Below are positions 19,320 to 20,359 of a stretch of 20,359 bases of DNA, piece by piece. Location of the stretch: the NCBI GenBank assembly GCA_034698045.1, contig JAQGAU010001240.1:1-20359 (forward strand). Direction: 5' to 3'. This stretch comes from Paramacrobiotus richtersi (taxonomy: Eukaryota; Tardigrada; Eutardigrada; Parachela; Macrobiotidae). Both the position numbers and the translations under genes were made by a program. Each line of letters opens with the position of its first letter. The first letter of the stretch is position 1. Below the pieces are notes generated by a model that saw only the letters and a program-made list of their open reading frames with translations, did no database searches and had not been told where the DNA came from.

Positions 19320-19520
19320 TCACTGTTGAAGAACAATGGAATCCACCTGGCGCTGAAGAGAGTCAATAGACTCGGTACTACTGTTTTCTTCGAAACTCCG
19401 GATTTTCTTCAAGCCCCTCTCTGTAGCGTCTACCACTGCAGACTGCAGTCGAACTTTTTCCTGTGCTAGATGGTCTGGCCAGCAGTCCTTGATTATCGGG
19501 AAAATAGTCTTATTAGTCAC
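19320..19520 (-). CDS. Unidentified minus-strand open frame, 66 codons, possible gene fragment
   Basis: The frame ends with a stop at 19320-19322 and has no in-frame ATG near its upstream end (the first codon at 19520 is GTG). The peptide is rich in charged residues and Gln (DHLAQEKVRLQSAVVDATER, SLQRQVDSIVLQQ) with spacing that suggests an amphipathic or coiled-coil helix. It lies only 57 nt from the copy 6 start on the opposite strand. I do not recognise it; it may be an orphan terminal exon, a gene relic, or a chance frame. Confidence 0.25.
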   Translation of the reverse strand: MTNKTIFPIIKDCWPDHLAQEKVRLQSAVVDATERGLKKIRSFEENSSTESIDSLQRQVDSIVLQQ

Positions 19521-19577
19521 GAGAAATAAATATAAGCACTCTTAAAAGGTCCTACAAGTGCAGAAGTCAGCACCAGA

Positions 19578-20359
19578 ATGGCATCTGGATCCCAAACACA
19601 ATCCCGCTCATATTACACGGGTGATTTAGTCATGTCTTACGAGCCTTGGATCTGGTCCCTCGCTGGGCGTGATGAATACGCGAGATACTGTGCCTACTGT
19701 TTTACGGAACGGGAGGGTCTCAAGATCTGCGCGGGTTGTAAACTGCATCGGTATTGCGATGCTGATTGTCAGGTACGTTTCTCAACTGTTTACGATTGCA
19801 CTAGGAAGATTTCTCAGGGTTTGTGTGGTGCGTAGGCTACGGACTGGAAAAAGGAGCATAAACTGGAGTGTGAGATGCTGAAAGGGGTCCACGCGGCAAC
19901 TGTAATTCTGGATACTGTTGCTGGCGGCAGTGATCATCATGCGTGGTTATCCGTAATTCTTGTGTCAAAAATCGCATGGAAAATCAAGGTAAACTAGTAA
20001 AATTACAATAGCAGAATAGCTTCTCTTCCCGTTTCCATAATGAAGTTATCCACTGCTAACTTGTAAGTAACTCGAGAAATTGTTTTAAAAAAAGCGTTGA
20101 TCAATTTCTGATAAACTTCGATACGAGAAATGTGTAAGCGTGCTGCGTAAATGCGGATTTATCGTAAATATGTTGGATATTCGAAAAGATTGCCGCAAAA
20201 CCTGTTCGCTGCCAGAGATAAGTTTCTTACGTTCTAGATGAACGTGATCGACGATCTGGAAGGCCTGGGAAGTATTTCAGCCCGGGACGTTATGGCATCG
20301 CTTCCCACCTATCCAAAGACCGGGAGAATCCATAACTTTTTCGAATACAACATGTAATT
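19578..20359 (+). CDS. Copy 6: SMYD-like MYND-SET protein, subfamily B, cut by the window edge
   Basis: Three exons are visible: 19578-19772 (65 codons), 19836-19988 and 20238-20353, followed by a donor GTAATT; phases 0,0,2 match the rest of the array. The MYND finger is complete (CAYCF, ICAGCKLHRYCDADCQ, then DWKKEHKLEC), followed by LVSKIAWKIK at the exon 2 end and a SISARDVMASLPTYPKTG helix in exon 3. The N-terminus (MASGSQTQSRSYYTGDLVMS) again lacks the GxG loop expected of SMYD enzymes. CAYCF and DADCQ link it to the copy 0 pseudogene rather than to copies 1-5. Intron 1 is the shortest of the family (63 nt). Whether the SET-like half also has MTPVC cannot be seen here. Confidence 0.82.

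Larger units (their letters stand above)
18649..19577. other. Intergenic region between copies 5 and 6
   Basis: This 929-nt stretch starts with a copy 5 3' flank (GCTGTCAT...GTGTCATG, AATAAA, TTTTGATTAAAA). Beyond about 18910 it no longer resembles the other upstream regions: there is no TTCCACAAC box and no class I or II block, as expected where subfamily A gives way to subfamily B. A minus-strand open frame is listed separately. Confidence 0.5.

Noticed and set aside
1-20359. Retroviral, LTR or other virus-like element
   Set aside because: No reverse transcriptase, integrase, capsid or envelope motif and no long terminal repeats were noticed on either strand.

Overview
The window is eukaryotic nuclear DNA from an animal with compact, intron-rich genes, probably a protostome invertebrate. 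A tardigrade or another ecdysozoan is plausible but not proven. Introns are GT-AG and mostly 57-280 nt, and gene spacing is under 1 kb. I see no bacterial operons, no tRNA or rRNA genes, no CRISPR array and no virus-derived element.

Almost everything belongs to one tandem array of SMYD-like genes: an N-terminal MYND zinc finger, a SET-type fold, a post-SET cysteine cluster, a further Cys-rich knot and a helical TPR-like C-terminal domain. There are seven copies. Copy 0 (1846 to 715, minus strand) is a decayed, 3'-truncated pseudogene. Copies 1, 2, 3 and 5 (starting at 2278, 5506, 9317 and 16136, plus strand) each splice into an uninterrupted protein of 508, 517, 512 and 515 aa. Copy 4 (12949-15130) is a pseudogene in its second half. 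Copy 6 (from 19578) runs off the right edge. All traceable copies share the same exon plan, with intron phases 0,0,2,0,0,2, so they arose by DNA-level duplication. Start-to-start spacing is 3.2-3.8 kb. Most of the excess in two units is explained by a 529-bp hAT-type MITE in intron 1 of copy 2 and by a roughly 0.4-kb foreign-looking segment after copy 3. Copies 1-5 form subfamily A. Copies 0 and 6, at the two edges, share subfamily B signatures (CAYCF, DADCQ).

The most interesting point is that every copy lacks features normally required of a SMYD lysine methyltransferase. The cofactor-binding NHSC motif reads TPVC (MTPVC), the GEE segment is gone, and the N-terminal GxG cofactor loop is absent, because the proteins start just upstream of the SAGDLVLS strand. 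The zinc-binding cysteines are kept, and four copies keep open frames over more than 500 codons. This looks like an expanded family of zinc-rich pseudo-methyltransferases kept as binding or scaffold proteins.

The gaps between genes carry shared non-coding blocks: a TTCCACAAC box about 92-111 nt before each subfamily A start codon, two classes of distal upstream block (copies 2/5 and copies 3/4), and a repeated TGTCAT motif in the 3' flanks. The left end (1-714) holds only a 7-bp minisatellite and relic sequence.
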